In this document: positions 16,279 through 24,760 of the stretch, one piece after another
How the letters are laid out: every line of letters begins with the position of its first letter
How positions within the stretch are numbered: position 1 is the first letter of the stretch
Assembly: GCA_023229135.1 (NCBI GenBank)
Contig: JALNZT010000045.1
Coordinates: 1 to 28,232 of the forward strand
Source: Bacteroidales bacterium
GTDB lineage: Bacteria > Bacteroidota > Bacteroidia > Bacteroidales > F082
Reading direction: 5' to 3'
Length of the DNA: 28,232 bases
The notes under the pieces: model-generated
What the model was told of the DNA's origin: nothing
Databases searched by the model: none
What the model saw: the letters and a program-made list of their open reading frames with translations, nothing else
Made by a program: the position numbers and the translations under genes

Positions 16279-17436
16279 CTATTGCACCTTCCCTTTCAGG
16301 GCTTCAACAGGATTCATGCGTGCAATTTTTCGGGCTGGCAAAAAACTGACAACAGTTGCTGACAGAACAACGATTACAATTGTTCCAAAAACCAATCCAA
16401 GCCCATAAATCGGGTACATGCGTTCGGCCATAATAATGCCCATTTCGGTGCCATCAGTGCCAAAACTAATGCCGATTTTTGATAAATACCACAAGATGGG
16501 AATGCCGTAAAGCGCACCCAAAATCACCGCAAAAATGCTGTACATACTCCCTTCTGCTGTAAAAACACGGACTACTTGCCAGCGCGTCATGCCCAAGGCG
16601 ATATAAGTTCCAATCTCTTTTTGCCTGCGGAAAATGGAAAGCACCTGTGTATCGAAAATAGCCAGCAAACCGAGTGTCATCAATACAATATAAAGGATAG
16701 AACCACTAACTTTTTTAGTTTCTATAAGTTTGGTTTGCTCGCGCATCAGGTATTCCTGAGTTTCAAAATGCCAAGCCGCTGTCTCTGTGTGACTATAGTT
16801 TTCACTGGCAACAAAATAAGTTGTTTGGTCTGCTAACAAAGTTATTTCCCGGAGCTTTTCTATTGACATCCAAAATTGTCCGCCATCCACAAAAGGAACA
16901 TTGGTTTCAAAAATTCCGACCACAGTAACCGTAGCAGCATCATACGTACCATTTTTATCCCTCCAGCGTAGCAAAATATCGTCACCGGTTTTCACTTTTG
17001 CCGATTCAGCCATACGTTGGCCAATCAAAACCGGGAAGTCAGCTTTGCTTTGATTTAATAAATCCGTTGGGAGATATAATGTTTTTTGATTGGGATCTAT
17101 TCCTTTCAATTGAATCGGCATCATCCTGCCATTTGGATAAATATGCGCTTGTCGGATCAAAATCGGTGTAAGATTTTCTTGTTTATCCGCGGCCAGTTTG
17201 CCATGTCCGTCCTCAATGCTAAAAGCGTCATAAGGGTCATATTTTTCGTTAAGCAGGTGGCCGTTTCCCCACTCCCAGTTTATACCATCAATTTTGGCTT
17301 GTTCGTTCCAGCCGTCAATCAGACCGTTGTAAAAAATGATGACAACAAAGGCAAACGATAACACGCCGGCGTTGAGCCAGGTTCTGAGGCCGGCACCCAA
17401 CAGGTTTTTGTACGCGAGCTGAAATGCCAGTTTCAT
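16279..17436 (-). CDS. ABC transporter permease, FtsX/LolE-MacB type (duplicate 1)
   Basis: A 385-residue permease, the tandem partner of the next gene. It has the N-terminal segment (TWLNAGVLSFAFVVIIFYNG), a periplasmic MacB_PCD domain with PVLIGQRMAESAKVKTGDDI and LLRWRDKNGTYDAATVTVVG, and three membrane segments after about residue 240. The coupling loop is SIFRRQKEIGTYIALGMTRW and the C-terminus LPARKIARMNPVEALKGK. It shares one base with the ATPase gene upstream (TAATG), the tightest form of translational coupling, which ties the permease to that ATPase. FtsX-type exporters of this layout act mechanically on periplasmic partners or extract lipoproteins from the inner membrane rather than opening a channel. 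Confidence 0.92.
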   Translation of the reverse strand: MKLAFQLAYKNLLGAGLRTWLNAGVLSFAFVVIIFYNGLIDGWNEQAKIDGINWEWGNGHLLNEKYDPYDAFSIEDGHGKLAADKQENLTPILIRQAHIYPNGRMMPIQLKGIDPNQKTLYLPTDLLNQSKADFPVLIGQRMAESAKVKTGDDILLRWRDKNGTYDAATVTVVGIFETNVPFVDGGQFWMSIEKLREITLLADQTTYFVASENYSHTETAAWHFETQEYLMREQTKLIETKKVSGSILYIVLMTLGLLAIFDTQVLSIFRRQKEIGTYIALGMTRWQVVRVFTAEGSMYSIFAVILGALYGIPILWYLSKIGISFGTDGTEMGIIMAERMYPIYGLGLVFGTIVIVVLSATVVSFLPARKIARMNPVEALKGKVQ

Positions 17437-18143
17437 TAGCGTGTAGATTTAGCGGTTACCCATTCATCTTGAGCTACTTTGCCGTCTTCCAAATGTATCA
17501 GGCGATTGAGATAGGCCATCACTTTTTCGTCGTGCGTAGAAAAAAGGAAGGTGGTTTTTAGCTCTTCATTCAGCTTTTTCATGGTTTGCAAAATAGCGTG
17601 CGCATTTTTCGCGTCTAAGTTGGCAGTAGGTTCATCGGCCAATACCAATTCGGGACGTTTTACCATTGCGCGGGCAATGGCAACACGCTGACCTTCGCCG
17701 CCCGACAGTTTTGACGGTTTTTTATCAGCCATTTTTTCCAGGCCAACCCATTCAAGCGCCTCCATTACAGCTTTTTTTCGCGCTGTGGCAGAACGTTTTT
17801 GCAGCAAAAGCGCAAATTCTACATTCTCAAAAACGGTATAAACCGGCAGCAGGTTATACACCTGAAAAATAAAGCCGATATGCATATTGCGCAACTGTGC
17901 CGACTGCTTATGCGATAAATCTGAAATCCTTTTTCCCATCACCGTGCAGCTTCCTTCTGTAGGCGAATCGAGCGAACCAATGATGTTTAACAAAGTCGTT
18001 TTTCCAGATCCACTGGGGCCAACAATTCCGGAAAACTCACCTTTTTCAAAGCTAAGGTTGATATCGCTGAGGGCCGTAAATTCGCCTTCGCCAACGGGAA
18101 AACGTTTGACCAGATTTTCGATAACAATAATTTTTTCTGACAT
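17436..18143 (-). CDS. ABC transporter ATP-binding protein, LolD/MacB type
   Basis: A 235-residue nucleotide-binding subunit with every motif: Walker A GPSGSGKT (42-49), Q-loop Gln94 in FIFQVYNLLPVYTVFENVEF, signature LSGGEGQR (146-153), Walker B LVLADEP (166-172) followed by TANLD, and the switch His204 in FSTHDEKV. The Q-loop block NLLP.YTVFENVEF.L is typical of the LolD/MacB/FtsE branch that drives FtsX-type permeases. It is the only ATPase in the operon and would serve all three permeases downstream. It starts 11 bases after the outer-membrane barrel gene and shares a base with the first permease gene. Confidence 0.95.
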   Translation of the reverse strand: MSEKIIVIENLVKRFPVGEGEFTALSDINLSFEKGEFSGIVGPSGSGKTTLLNIIGSLDSPTEGSCTVMGKRISDLSHKQSAQLRNMHIGFIFQVYNLLPVYTVFENVEFALLLQKRSATARKKAVMEALEWVGLEKMADKKPSKLSGGEGQRVAIARAMVKRPELVLADEPTANLDAKNAHAILQTMKKLNEELKTTFLFSTHDEKVMAYLNRLIHLEDGKVAQDEWVTAKSTR

Positions 18144-18154
18144 GATTAATTATT

Positions 18155-19303
18155 TTAATGAGTGTAAACCAGCATTAGACGAATGCCCGGTCCTGAAAAT
18201 GAATTTTCGTAGCGAATGCTTCCAAAACCCGCCTGGTTTTCGGGATTATAAAACGCCATAATGTAGCCGGAAAATTTTTTGAATTGATGTTCGTAATTTA
18301 GAAAGAAGGAAAAATCTTCTGAACTCCATGAATAATATAGCATAGCGCTGATATTGTCGAAAAACCCAACAGGATAGGACAGCGATGTTGCAGTTATATT
18401 AGAGGTATTTTTGAATTCAAAGGCTTTTTGATCAAAAGTTGAGAACATATTTTCGATAGCTACAGTTAGTCCGTTTCCAACGCCAAAGGTATAATCAATT
18501 CCGAGCGTTAAATAGGATTGATTACTAAGCATGCCCAAATCTTTAGACTTATTAATATGCACAGCTTCAAACCATAAGCCCACTTCCACGTCCCATTTTC
18601 CATCCAGCGCAAAACGGTTTTCAGGAATATTTTCAAAGACGGGAAAGCCTTGAGCAGTTTCTGAAAAAGCATTTCGGTGATGGTAAGTTGCGGCAATTTC
18701 GCCTCGTGAAACCGGTAGTTGAACGCGTCCACCAAACTCTGGAATTTTTGAATTATTCTTCAGCAATTCAAAGCCGCGTTGGTTTTCGTTTCCGTAAAGC
18801 ACCCAAGCCCAGATATTGGCGTTGTTCAGGAAATAATACCTGCCCAAAAGCCCGTAAACTCCTGTGGTAAACTTTAGCGGATCGCGCGGATCAATTTCAT
18901 CAAACCACTGCAAAGGCCTGAGCATGGTGGCTGTTCCAAAATCAATTTTTTGAAGTCCGGCTCTCAACTCAAACTGTTTGCCAACATAGCGCGCCCAAAA
19001 GCGGTAAGCTTTGATTGCTCCATCGGTTTGCGCGCTATCAAAAGGATGAAAAAGCACCGAAGCATACATATTTGCAGAAGCTTCAAAATCAAGTGTGGTG
19101 GAATTTTCAAAAGTATATCCGTAGTTTAATTCTGGTAAATAACGGCCACCGGCAAAGAAATTGAGTGTGTTGTCCGGACTATAACTTCCGTAAATCGAAG
19201 CTTGTCCGTCGAACTCAAAATGATGCTGTGCTTTGGCCGTCAACATAAAGCAGCAGCACAGCAAAAATAGTGGCAAACTGAATTTATTAAACATGACTTT
19301 CAT
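18155..19303 (-). CDS. Outer-membrane beta-barrel protein, DUF1302-like
   Basis: A 382-residue exported protein. The signal peptide is FNKFSLPLFLLCCCFMLTAK up to AQ26; the start may be the ATG at 19303 or the one at 19294, both overlapping the end of the tetR gene. The rest is alternating beta-strand sequence with many aromatic residues, as in a barrel of about 14-18 strands. Residues 101-145 are the most telling: RFWARYVGKQFELRAGLQKI then DFGTATMLRPLQWFDEIDPR. This resembles the DUF1302 family of proteobacteria (bound, aligned strands with a G-x-Q-x-x-x-W/F-G pattern and 'inP.DP' nearby). In proteobacteria, DUF1302 proteins occur with LolA-like DUF1329 proteins and RND exporters. The family assignment is by eye and tentative; the barrel and its operon membership are clear. 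Confidence 0.78.
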   Translation of the reverse strand: MKVMFNKFSLPLFLLCCCFMLTAKAQHHFEFDGQASIYGSYSPDNTLNFFAGGRYLPELNYGYTFENSTTLDFEASANMYASVLFHPFDSAQTDGAIKAYRFWARYVGKQFELRAGLQKIDFGTATMLRPLQWFDEIDPRDPLKFTTGVYGLLGRYYFLNNANIWAWVLYGNENQRGFELLKNNSKIPEFGGRVQLPVSRGEIAATYHHRNAFSETAQGFPVFENIPENRFALDGKWDVEVGLWFEAVHINKSKDLGMLSNQSYLTLGIDYTFGVGNGLTVAIENMFSTFDQKAFEFKNTSNITATSLSYPVGFFDNISAMLYYSWSSEDFSFFLNYEHQFKKFSGYIMAFYNPENQAGFGSIRYENSFSGPGIRLMLVYTH

Positions 19304-19883
19304 TGGCCGGATTGATAATTCCGTAAAAGAAATAATTCGTCAGCTCGAGGATTACGGCCTGCTTTGAAGGATAAAGTTTTGACAATTTTTCATCCATCAC
19401 TTTTTTGCTAATATCTTCGAGTAGGTATAAAATAAACTCGGGTTTGATGTCAGCACGCACTTGGCCACTCTTTTGGGCTTCAATCATGTCTTTTACAATT
19501 TCAGCATGATAACTATCTCTGTAATTAGTAATTAACTGCTGTAAATCTACGAATTCATTGTTATAAATATCGCCCAAAAACTCCTCACTCATATTTTGAG
19601 AAGCTTGCTGTTCCAGCGCAATTACTTGATTGATTTTAGCGGTAAAGTCTAAATCACTGTTCATCACCGAACGGTAGTCATTGTGCCAATTGGTCAGCAT
19701 TTCGGTGATCAGGTATTCGGCAAGTACTTCCTTGTTCGCAAAATATTTGTAAAAAGTCATCTTACTAACATTTGCACTGCTACAAATTTCAACTATGCTA
19801 ACCCGCCTGAGACCATGCTGCCAAAACAAAGTTTTTGCTGCTTTTAAAATTGCCTCCTTTTTTGTTTCCTTCTGATTTGCCAT
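19287..19883 (-). CDS. TetR/AcrR-family transcriptional regulator
   Basis: A 198-residue regulator with the TetR N-terminal DNA-binding domain: AILKAAKTLFWQHGLRRVSI (11-30), then VEICSSANVSKMTFYKYFAN (31-50), the helix-turn-helix with the conserved tyrosine-lysine-tyrosine-phenylalanine end. The C-terminal ligand domain is helical and variable, as usual. It is the first gene of the seven-gene operon, and its end overlaps the barrel gene by 8 or 17 bases. Most TetR proteins repress their own promoter and are released by a ligand, often a lipophilic compound, so the operon is probably autoregulated. The operator is not evident; candidate DNA lies around the -7 box at 19907-19914. Confidence 0.92.
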   Translation of the reverse strand: MANQKETKKEAILKAAKTLFWQHGLRRVSIVEICSSANVSKMTFYKYFANKEVLAEYLITEMLTNWHNDYRSVMNSDLDFTAKINQVIALEQQASQNMSEEFLGDIYNNEFVDLQQLITNYRDSYHAEIVKDMIEAQKSGQVRADIKPEFILYLLEDISKKVMDEKLSKLYPSKQAVILELTNYFFYGIINPANESHV

Positions 19884-19906
19884 CTTAAATAAATACGTTT
19901 AGACTG

Positions 19907-19914
19907 CAAATATA
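19907..19914 (-). promoter_or_regulatory. -7 box of the tetR-ABC operon
   Basis: TATATTTG on the minus strand matches TAnnTTTG, 23 bases before the tetR ATG. The adjacent A-run and the absence of a good -33 element suggest a weak or activator-dependent promoter. Confidence 0.6.
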
Positions 19915-19974
19915 CTTTTTTTTGTTTAATTTGACGTTATTCGTACATTTATTATTTTAAAGTATTTATTTTAT

Positions 19975-20007
19975 AAATCCCGAGGGGGTTGAAAACCTTC
20001 GGGGTTT
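19975..20007. repeat. Strong imperfect hairpin upstream of the tetR operon
   Basis: Outer stem AAATCCCGA (19975-19983) with TCGGGGTTT (19999-20007), one T-G pair; inner stem GGTT / AACC closing on GAA. No proper T-run follows on either side. It lies 61 bases before the tetR -7 box and just beyond the skp terminator. Confidence 0.6.
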
Positions 20008-20021
20008 CACAATAAACGACA

Positions 20022-20058
20022 AAAAAAAAGCCACTCGAAAATCGAATGGCTTTTTTTG
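20022..20058 (-). terminator. Terminator of the bamA-ompH operon
   Basis: Read on the minus strand: seven A, GCCATTCGA, TTT, TCGAGTGGC, then nine T. Nine-base stem with one mismatch. It starts 16 bases after the stop of the second ompH gene. The A-run on the other side could make it work in both directions. Confidence 0.88.
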
Positions 20059-20074
20059 TGTCTTAAAAGGCAAT

Positions 20075-20590
20075 TTATTTGATGCTCAATTTGGCTTTAA
20101 CTTTGGCTGTTACATTGTCGGCTCCTGTGCCAATGTGTAACAGAACGCCAGTAGCTGAATCCATAATATAGGTATAACTATTTTCTTTACCCACGTCTTC
20201 AATAGCTTTTTTCACTTTGTTGATAAGCGGAGTAAGCAATTCGTTTCTTTTTTCACCATACTCAACATCAGCATTTTGCTGAAAATCCTGGATACGTTGC
20301 TGCAAATCGGTCAGCTCTTTTTCTTTGGATTGACGAATCAGGTTTGACATGGTTGCCAGGTTATTTTGATAATCGCCTAATTTTGTCTGGTATTCATTGG
20401 CCATTGCGCGCAATTCGTTTTCGAGTTGTTTCTCAAATTGAACCAGCTTACCTTCGATCGTATCTCGCTCGGGCATCAATCCCATAATTTCATTGGAATC
20501 AATATAACCAATTTTCAAATTCTGAGCAGTAGCGAATGTTCCCATGCTAACTAAAGCAACAAATAAAACTAATTTTGATAAAATTTTCAT
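20075..20590 (-). CDS. Skp/OmpH-family periplasmic chaperone (second copy)
   Basis: A 171-residue exported protein. The ATG at 20590 is chosen because a signal peptide starts there (MKILSKLVLFVALVSMGTFA, cleaved after TAQ); the frame extends to 20632 with no such signal. The mature part begins NLKIGYIDSNEIMGLMPERD, the usual OmpH start, followed by a long coiled coil (about 45-120, QKQLENEL…QQRIQDFQQNADVEY) forming the tentacle, and a beta-strand end with YTYIMDSATGVLLHIGTGAD. Skp trimers hold unfolded outer-membrane proteins on the way to BamA. The isoelectric character looks more basic at the C-terminus (VKAKLSIK) than in the first copy. It has its own likely promoter and ends at a terminator. 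Confidence 0.92.
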   Translation of the reverse strand: MKILSKLVLFVALVSMGTFATAQNLKIGYIDSNEIMGLMPERDTIEGKLVQFEKQLENELRAMANEYQTKLGDYQNNLATMSNLIRQSKEKELTDLQQRIQDFQQNADVEYGEKRNELLTPLINKVKKAIEDVGKENSYTYIMDSATGVLLHIGTGADNVTAKVKAKLSIK

Positions 20591-20629
20591 TTTGTGTTTT
20601 CTGGAGATTAATACTTCAATTTTAAGTGG

Positions 20630-20637
20630 CAAATGTA
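20630..20637 (-). promoter_or_regulatory. Internal promoter -7 box before the second ompH gene
   Basis: TACATTTG on the minus strand matches TAnnTTTG, 39 bases before the ATG at 20590, in the 115-base gap between the two ompH genes. It would allow extra expression of this chaperone alone. Confidence 0.5.
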
Positions 20638-20705
20638 GAAAAATTATTCCATTCTCTATCGAAAAAATGCTACCTACCTAAACGCTTAACATGCTTTAAC
20701 TTATC

Positions 20706-21263
20706 TTATCGCCTGTCTTCGCGCCTTACAGTTTGCATCACATTCCCAATTTCGTCTAATACATCGTCGCTAATATCAAATTTATCGCTGGCATACAGCA
20801 TCATAGCACCTGAGGCTTTATCGAAAACGAATGCGTAGTTTCGTGTTTCGGCGATATTCTGAATGGCGTTAAATACCTTTTCTTGAATAGGTTCAACGAG
20901 TTCTGTTCTTTTATTGAACAAATCACCTTCGGGGCCAAAATACTTCATCTGAAGATCTTTAGCTTCTTTTTCTTTAGCGATGATTTCTTCTTCGCGTTTG
21001 CGTTTCATATCTTCGGGTAGCAAAACTGATTCCGTTTGATAGTCGCGGTACATTTTTTCTACCTGATCATATTTAGCCTTAATCTCTTTTTCCCACCTTG
21101 TGGAGAGCGCGTTTAGTTCATCTTGTGCATCCTTATATTCCGGAATATTTTCTAAAATATACTCAGTGTCCACATATCCAAAACGTTGGTTCTGCGCTTG
21201 TGTTGGCGTTATTGCTGCAAGCAGAAGCACCATAACTGCGGCCATTGTTAATTTTGTTTTCAT
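20706..21263 (-). CDS. Skp/OmpH-family periplasmic chaperone (first copy)
   Basis: A 185-residue exported protein with signal peptide MKTKLTMAAVMVLLLAAITP, cleaved after TQA. The mature start QNQRFGYVDTEYILENIPEY is the standard OmpH motif. A charged coiled coil follows (about 45-125, with REEEIIAKEKEAKDLQ), then the closing strand YAFVFDKASGAMMLYASDKF. Compared with the second copy it has an acidic-basic tail (DEIGNVMQTVRREDRR) and a longer helical arm. It lies 59 bases after bamA on the same strand. Skp after BamA is the usual Bacteroidota order and supports a role in outer-membrane protein delivery. Confidence 0.94.
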   Translation of the reverse strand: MKTKLTMAAVMVLLLAAITPTQAQNQRFGYVDTEYILENIPEYKDAQDELNALSTRWEKEIKAKYDQVEKMYRDYQTESVLLPEDMKRKREEEIIAKEKEAKDLQMKYFGPEGDLFNKRTELVEPIQEKVFNAIQNIAETRNYAFVFDKASGAMMLYASDKFDISDDVLDEIGNVMQTVRREDRR

Positions 21264-21322
21264 TGCTATACGTTTTAATTATAATTTATTTGCACTCCAA
21301 TCCAAAAAGCTTGCCAAAATTG

Positions 21323-23980
21323 TTAATCAAGTGATTGATTGATTGAGAAATGGAACTGGCTGCCATTGGCGTCAGGTAATCCGGGGATTTCGTCGAAGCC
21401 ATAACCCCAGTCAAGTCCTAAAATCCCAAACATTGGTAAAAACACCCTAACACCAGCTCCTGCCGAACGTTTTACATCAAACGGATTGAAGTTATCGAAG
21501 CCCAGCCAGGAGTTTCCTGCTTCCACAAATGCAAGTGCGTATATAGTTGCACTGGGATTAAGAGAGAGCGGATAGCGCATTTCGAGGGTGTATTTGCTAT
21601 AAATATTCCCACCAATATTTCGGTCTTTGTAATAATAGGGTGTGATGGTTTCGTTTCCATACCCACGCATACCAATAATTTCGCGGCCATCAAGGTTATT
21701 ATAGCCAGAAAGCCCATCACCGCCGAGGTAAAACCTTTGGAAAGGTGTGACCCCAATGTCGGAATTGTAATAGCCCAAGAATCCAAACTTGAGGCGTGTT
21801 GCCAGCACCAATTTGGGCAAGGTTTCAATATAAAGCGAGGTATTCAGCTTCCATTTATGGTATTCTACCCACTTGTATTTTTCATTTTCATCTAATGTTT
21901 TATAGTCTTTACCGCTAAAGGCTGAATAGGGTGGTGTCAGCTCAAGCGAGATATTGATATCGGAGCCGGAGCGCGGAAATATTGGCTGACTAATTGAGTT
22001 ACGGCCAAATACAATATTGTAGCTAAACACATTAAAAAATCCTGTCCCAGTTCCAACCGTAAATATCTGGGAATAGTTTTTTAAATCATAGCGCATGAGG
22101 TTCGCAGCCTGATACAGGGTAAAGAAGTCATCTGGCCAGGTGAGACGTTTTCCGATTCCGACGGTTAGCCCGTTGATGGTAAACGAAGCCCTATTCGTAT
22201 CAGATTTTGCCAGCCCGTTAGAATAAAGGGAGTGAAAATACGAAACCGTAAGCGAGGTTGGTTTACGACCACCTAACCAAGGCTCTGTAAATGAGAGGCT
22301 ATAACTTAGGTAACCCTTGCCGTAAGTTTGCAATCGAACGCTTAATTTTTGGCCGTCGCCGGATGGAATTGGACGCCAGGCTTTCTTTTTAAAGGTATTG
22401 CGAAGCGAGAAATTATTAAATGACAAACCCAGAGTTCCGATAATTCTGCCATAGCCCCAACCGCCACTTAGCTCAATCTGGTCGGCTGACGTTTCTTCTA
22501 CTCCATAAATAATGTCAACTGTTCCATCAGCCGGATTAGGTTGCACATCAGGTGCAATAGTTTCGGGATTAAAATAGCGCAGGTTTGCCAGCTCGCGCGT
22601 TGTTCTAATGATATCAGCTCTGCTGAAAAGCATGCCGGGTCGGGTACGCAACTCACGGATCACCACATGGTCGTTGGTTTTAGTGTTGCCTTTCACACTG
22701 ACATTGCTGATGCGCGCTTGTTTGCCTTCGCGAATCCTGATTTCCAAGTCGATAGAATCATTTTCCACCAAGACTTCAACGGGATCTGCTTGAAAGAACA
22801 GATAACCATCATCCATATATAAAGAGCTAACGTCAAGGCCGTTAGGATTGTATGACAAGTTTGTTGATAGCAACTCCCTATTATAAACGTCTCCAGCTTG
22901 AATACCCAAAATTGACGACAAAAATTCTGTTTCGTATTTGGTGTTACCCACCCAGTTGATATTACGAAAATAGTAACGATCGCCTTCGTTGATATTTATT
23001 TTTACTCCTAAAGTACTGTCGGGCAAGCGATACAAGCTGTCGGATAACACAATGGCATCGCGATAACCTTTCTGGTTATATTTTTCAACGATTTTAAGCT
23101 TGTCGGCTTTGTAGTTCTCTTCAATAAATTTTGAGCTTTTGAAGATGCGTAGCTTATAATTCTCTGTGAAATAAGACTCAATACCTTGTAAGGCAGGAAA
23201 AATCCTCAGGTTCACGATTTCCCAGGTAGTGTTAACAACCAGAGGCCCGAGAGGTTTCAACGGGTTAAAAAGTCCTCTTTGCTTAGTTTCCTTCATGAAT
23301 GCCTTCACTTGATCATCGGTAAAATCGTTATTCCCATTGATAGCAATTTCGCCGATTTTTACCTTCGAATTTTTATCCACTTTGATAAGCATATCGACAT
23401 AATTCTCGCGGGCTTGATCAGGTTTCTGTTCAATAATTACTTCTGTATCTAAATAACCTTTCTTGTAAAAATGGTCTTTAATGATATTTTTTGTTCTCAT
23501 AAAGAGATGGTCGGTAGCTACATCGCCGCGGGTAAGATTTATTTTTGAGCGAATGTCATCAGCTTCTCCTTTACGAACACCTTCAAAAGAAAATTTGGAA
23601 ACACGCGGCCTTTCTTTAAGCTGTATTTCCAGAAAAATTTTGTCTCCGACAATTTCAGTGGCATAGATAGCAACATCTTCAAACAAGCCCTGATCCCACA
23701 ACTTGCGAAGGGCATCGGTAATATTATCACCCGGGACGCGGATTCTTTCGCCTACCGTAAGCCCCGAAAGCATAATCAACACATTGTTATCCAAGTATTT
23801 AATTCCTTCAACAGTGATACCTCCAATTTCGTATTCTTTTGGTTTGCTATAGTCAAAAGCTGATAAATCAGAACCTATCTGAATTTGACCCAGCGCGGAT
23901 TGCGTTCCTGCAAAAGATACAGCTAACAGCAAGAAAAATATTAGCATCCATTTTGAAAATGGCAATTCATTTCTCCTCAT
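21323..23980 (-). CDS. bamA: Outer membrane protein assembly factor BamA
   Basis: An 885-residue Omp85 protein, the core of the machine that inserts barrels into the outer membrane. Signal peptide at 1-31 (SKWMLIFFLLLAVSFAGTQS…LGQ). Five POTRA domains can be followed between about 48 and 480, each with the strand-helix-helix-strand pattern: EIGGITVEGIKYLDNNVLIM, RVSKFSFEGVRKGEADDIRS, KVKIGEIAINGNNDFTDDQV, and later YYFRNINWVGNTKYETEFLS and RISNVSVKGNTKTNDHVVIR. The rest is a 16-strand barrel containing the loop-6 motif MRGY at 771-774. Length is normal for Bacteroidota. It lies 6 bases after uppS and upstream of two Skp genes, the conserved order of this phylum. Confidence 0.97.
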   Translation of the reverse strand: MRRNELPFSKWMLIFFLLLAVSFAGTQSALGQIQIGSDLSAFDYSKPKEYEIGGITVEGIKYLDNNVLIMLSGLTVGERIRVPGDNITDALRKLWDQGLFEDVAIYATEIVGDKIFLEIQLKERPRVSKFSFEGVRKGEADDIRSKINLTRGDVATDHLFMRTKNIIKDHFYKKGYLDTEVIIEQKPDQARENYVDMLIKVDKNSKVKIGEIAINGNNDFTDDQVKAFMKETKQRGLFNPLKPLGPLVVNTTWEIVNLRIFPALQGIESYFTENYKLRIFKSSKFIEENYKADKLKIVEKYNQKGYRDAIVLSDSLYRLPDSTLGVKININEGDRYYFRNINWVGNTKYETEFLSSILGIQAGDVYNRELLSTNLSYNPNGLDVSSLYMDDGYLFFQADPVEVLVENDSIDLEIRIREGKQARISNVSVKGNTKTNDHVVIRELRTRPGMLFSRADIIRTTRELANLRYFNPETIAPDVQPNPADGTVDIIYGVEETSADQIELSGGWGYGRIIGTLGLSFNNFSLRNTFKKKAWRPIPSGDGQKLSVRLQTYGKGYLSYSLSFTEPWLGGRKPTSLTVSYFHSLYSNGLAKSDTNRASFTINGLTVGIGKRLTWPDDFFTLYQAANLMRYDLKNYSQIFTVGTGTGFFNVFSYNIVFGRNSISQPIFPRSGSDINISLELTPPYSAFSGKDYKTLDENEKYKWVEYHKWKLNTSLYIETLPKLVLATRLKFGFLGYYNSDIGVTPFQRFYLGGDGLSGYNNLDGREIIGMRGYGNETITPYYYKDRNIGGNIYSKYTLEMRYPLSLNPSATIYALAFVEAGNSWLGFDNFNPFDVKRSAGAGVRVFLPMFGILGLDWGYGFDEIPGLPDANGSQFHFSINQSLD

Positions 23981-23986
23981 TACTTA

Positions 23987-24754
23987 TTATTTCTTCTTTG
24001 TTATTTGTTCACTGGTTTTTCCAAAACGTCTTTCGCGGCATTGGTAATCCAAAACAGCTTCGTATAAGTCTTCTTTTCTGAATTCAGGCCAAAATTTTTG
24101 ACTAAAAAACAGCTCGGCATAAGCAATCTGCCACAGCATAAAATTACTTACCCGGCTTTCACCGCTAGTGCGGATAAGTAATTCAGGATCAGGCATTCCT
24201 GTTGTTGTAAGCAAGCTCTCAAAATATTGCTGATCAACATTTTCAGGCTCACATTCGCCGGCTTTTACCAGCTCGGCAAGTTTTTTGGCTGCCTGCACAA
24301 TTTCCCAACGGCTCGAATAGCTCAAAGCCAGCGTTAAAGTCATCCTGTCGTTGTTCTTGGTCTCCTCAATAGCTTTCTGCAGATGCTCACGATTGAGCTT
24401 TGGTAAACTATTTAGATCGCCTATGGCATTGAGCCGGATATTATTTTTATTAAGGGTGACTACCTCATCCTTAATGGTTTGTAGGAGCAAACGCATCAGT
24501 GCATTTACCTCAAAAAGTGGACGTTTCCAGTTTTCTGTTGAAAAGGCATATAAGGTAAGGTATGACACGCCTAACTCGGCAGCAGATTCGGCAGCTTCGC
24601 GCACAGAGGTGACTCCGCTTTGGTGGCCAAACACCCGTGGCTTTCCCTTTGACTTGGCCCACCTGCCATTGCCGTCCATAATTATGGCAATATGCTGTGG
24701 AAGCCTTTCCAGGTCAATATTTTCCTTCAAACTGATGATATTATCTGCCGCCAT
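23987..24754 (-). CDS. uppS: Isoprenyl transferase (undecaprenyl diphosphate synthase)
   Basis: A 255-residue cytoplasmic cis-prenyltransferase that makes the C55 carrier lipid used for peptidoglycan and surface glycan assembly. The N-terminal motif HIAIIMDGNGRWAKSKGKPR holds the catalytic Asp27, followed by GHQSGVTSVREAAESAAELG and YLTLYAFSTENWKRP. The C-terminal end has DPELLIRTSGESRVSNFMLW and QIAYAELFF, the diphosphate-binding arginine and serine region. Length is usual. It sits 6 bases after the DUF6089 gene and 6 before bamA, so the three are tightly coupled. The product chain length (C55) is assumed from the family. Confidence 0.97.
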   Translation of the reverse strand: MAADNIISLKENIDLERLPQHIAIIMDGNGRWAKSKGKPRVFGHQSGVTSVREAAESAAELGVSYLTLYAFSTENWKRPLFEVNALMRLLLQTIKDEVVTLNKNNIRLNAIGDLNSLPKLNREHLQKAIEETKNNDRMTLTLALSYSSRWEIVQAAKKLAELVKAGECEPENVDQQYFESLLTTTGMPDPELLIRTSGESRVSNFMLWQIAYAELFFSQKFWPEFRKEDLYEAVLDYQCRERRFGKTSEQITKKK

Positions 24755-24760
24755 ATTGGT

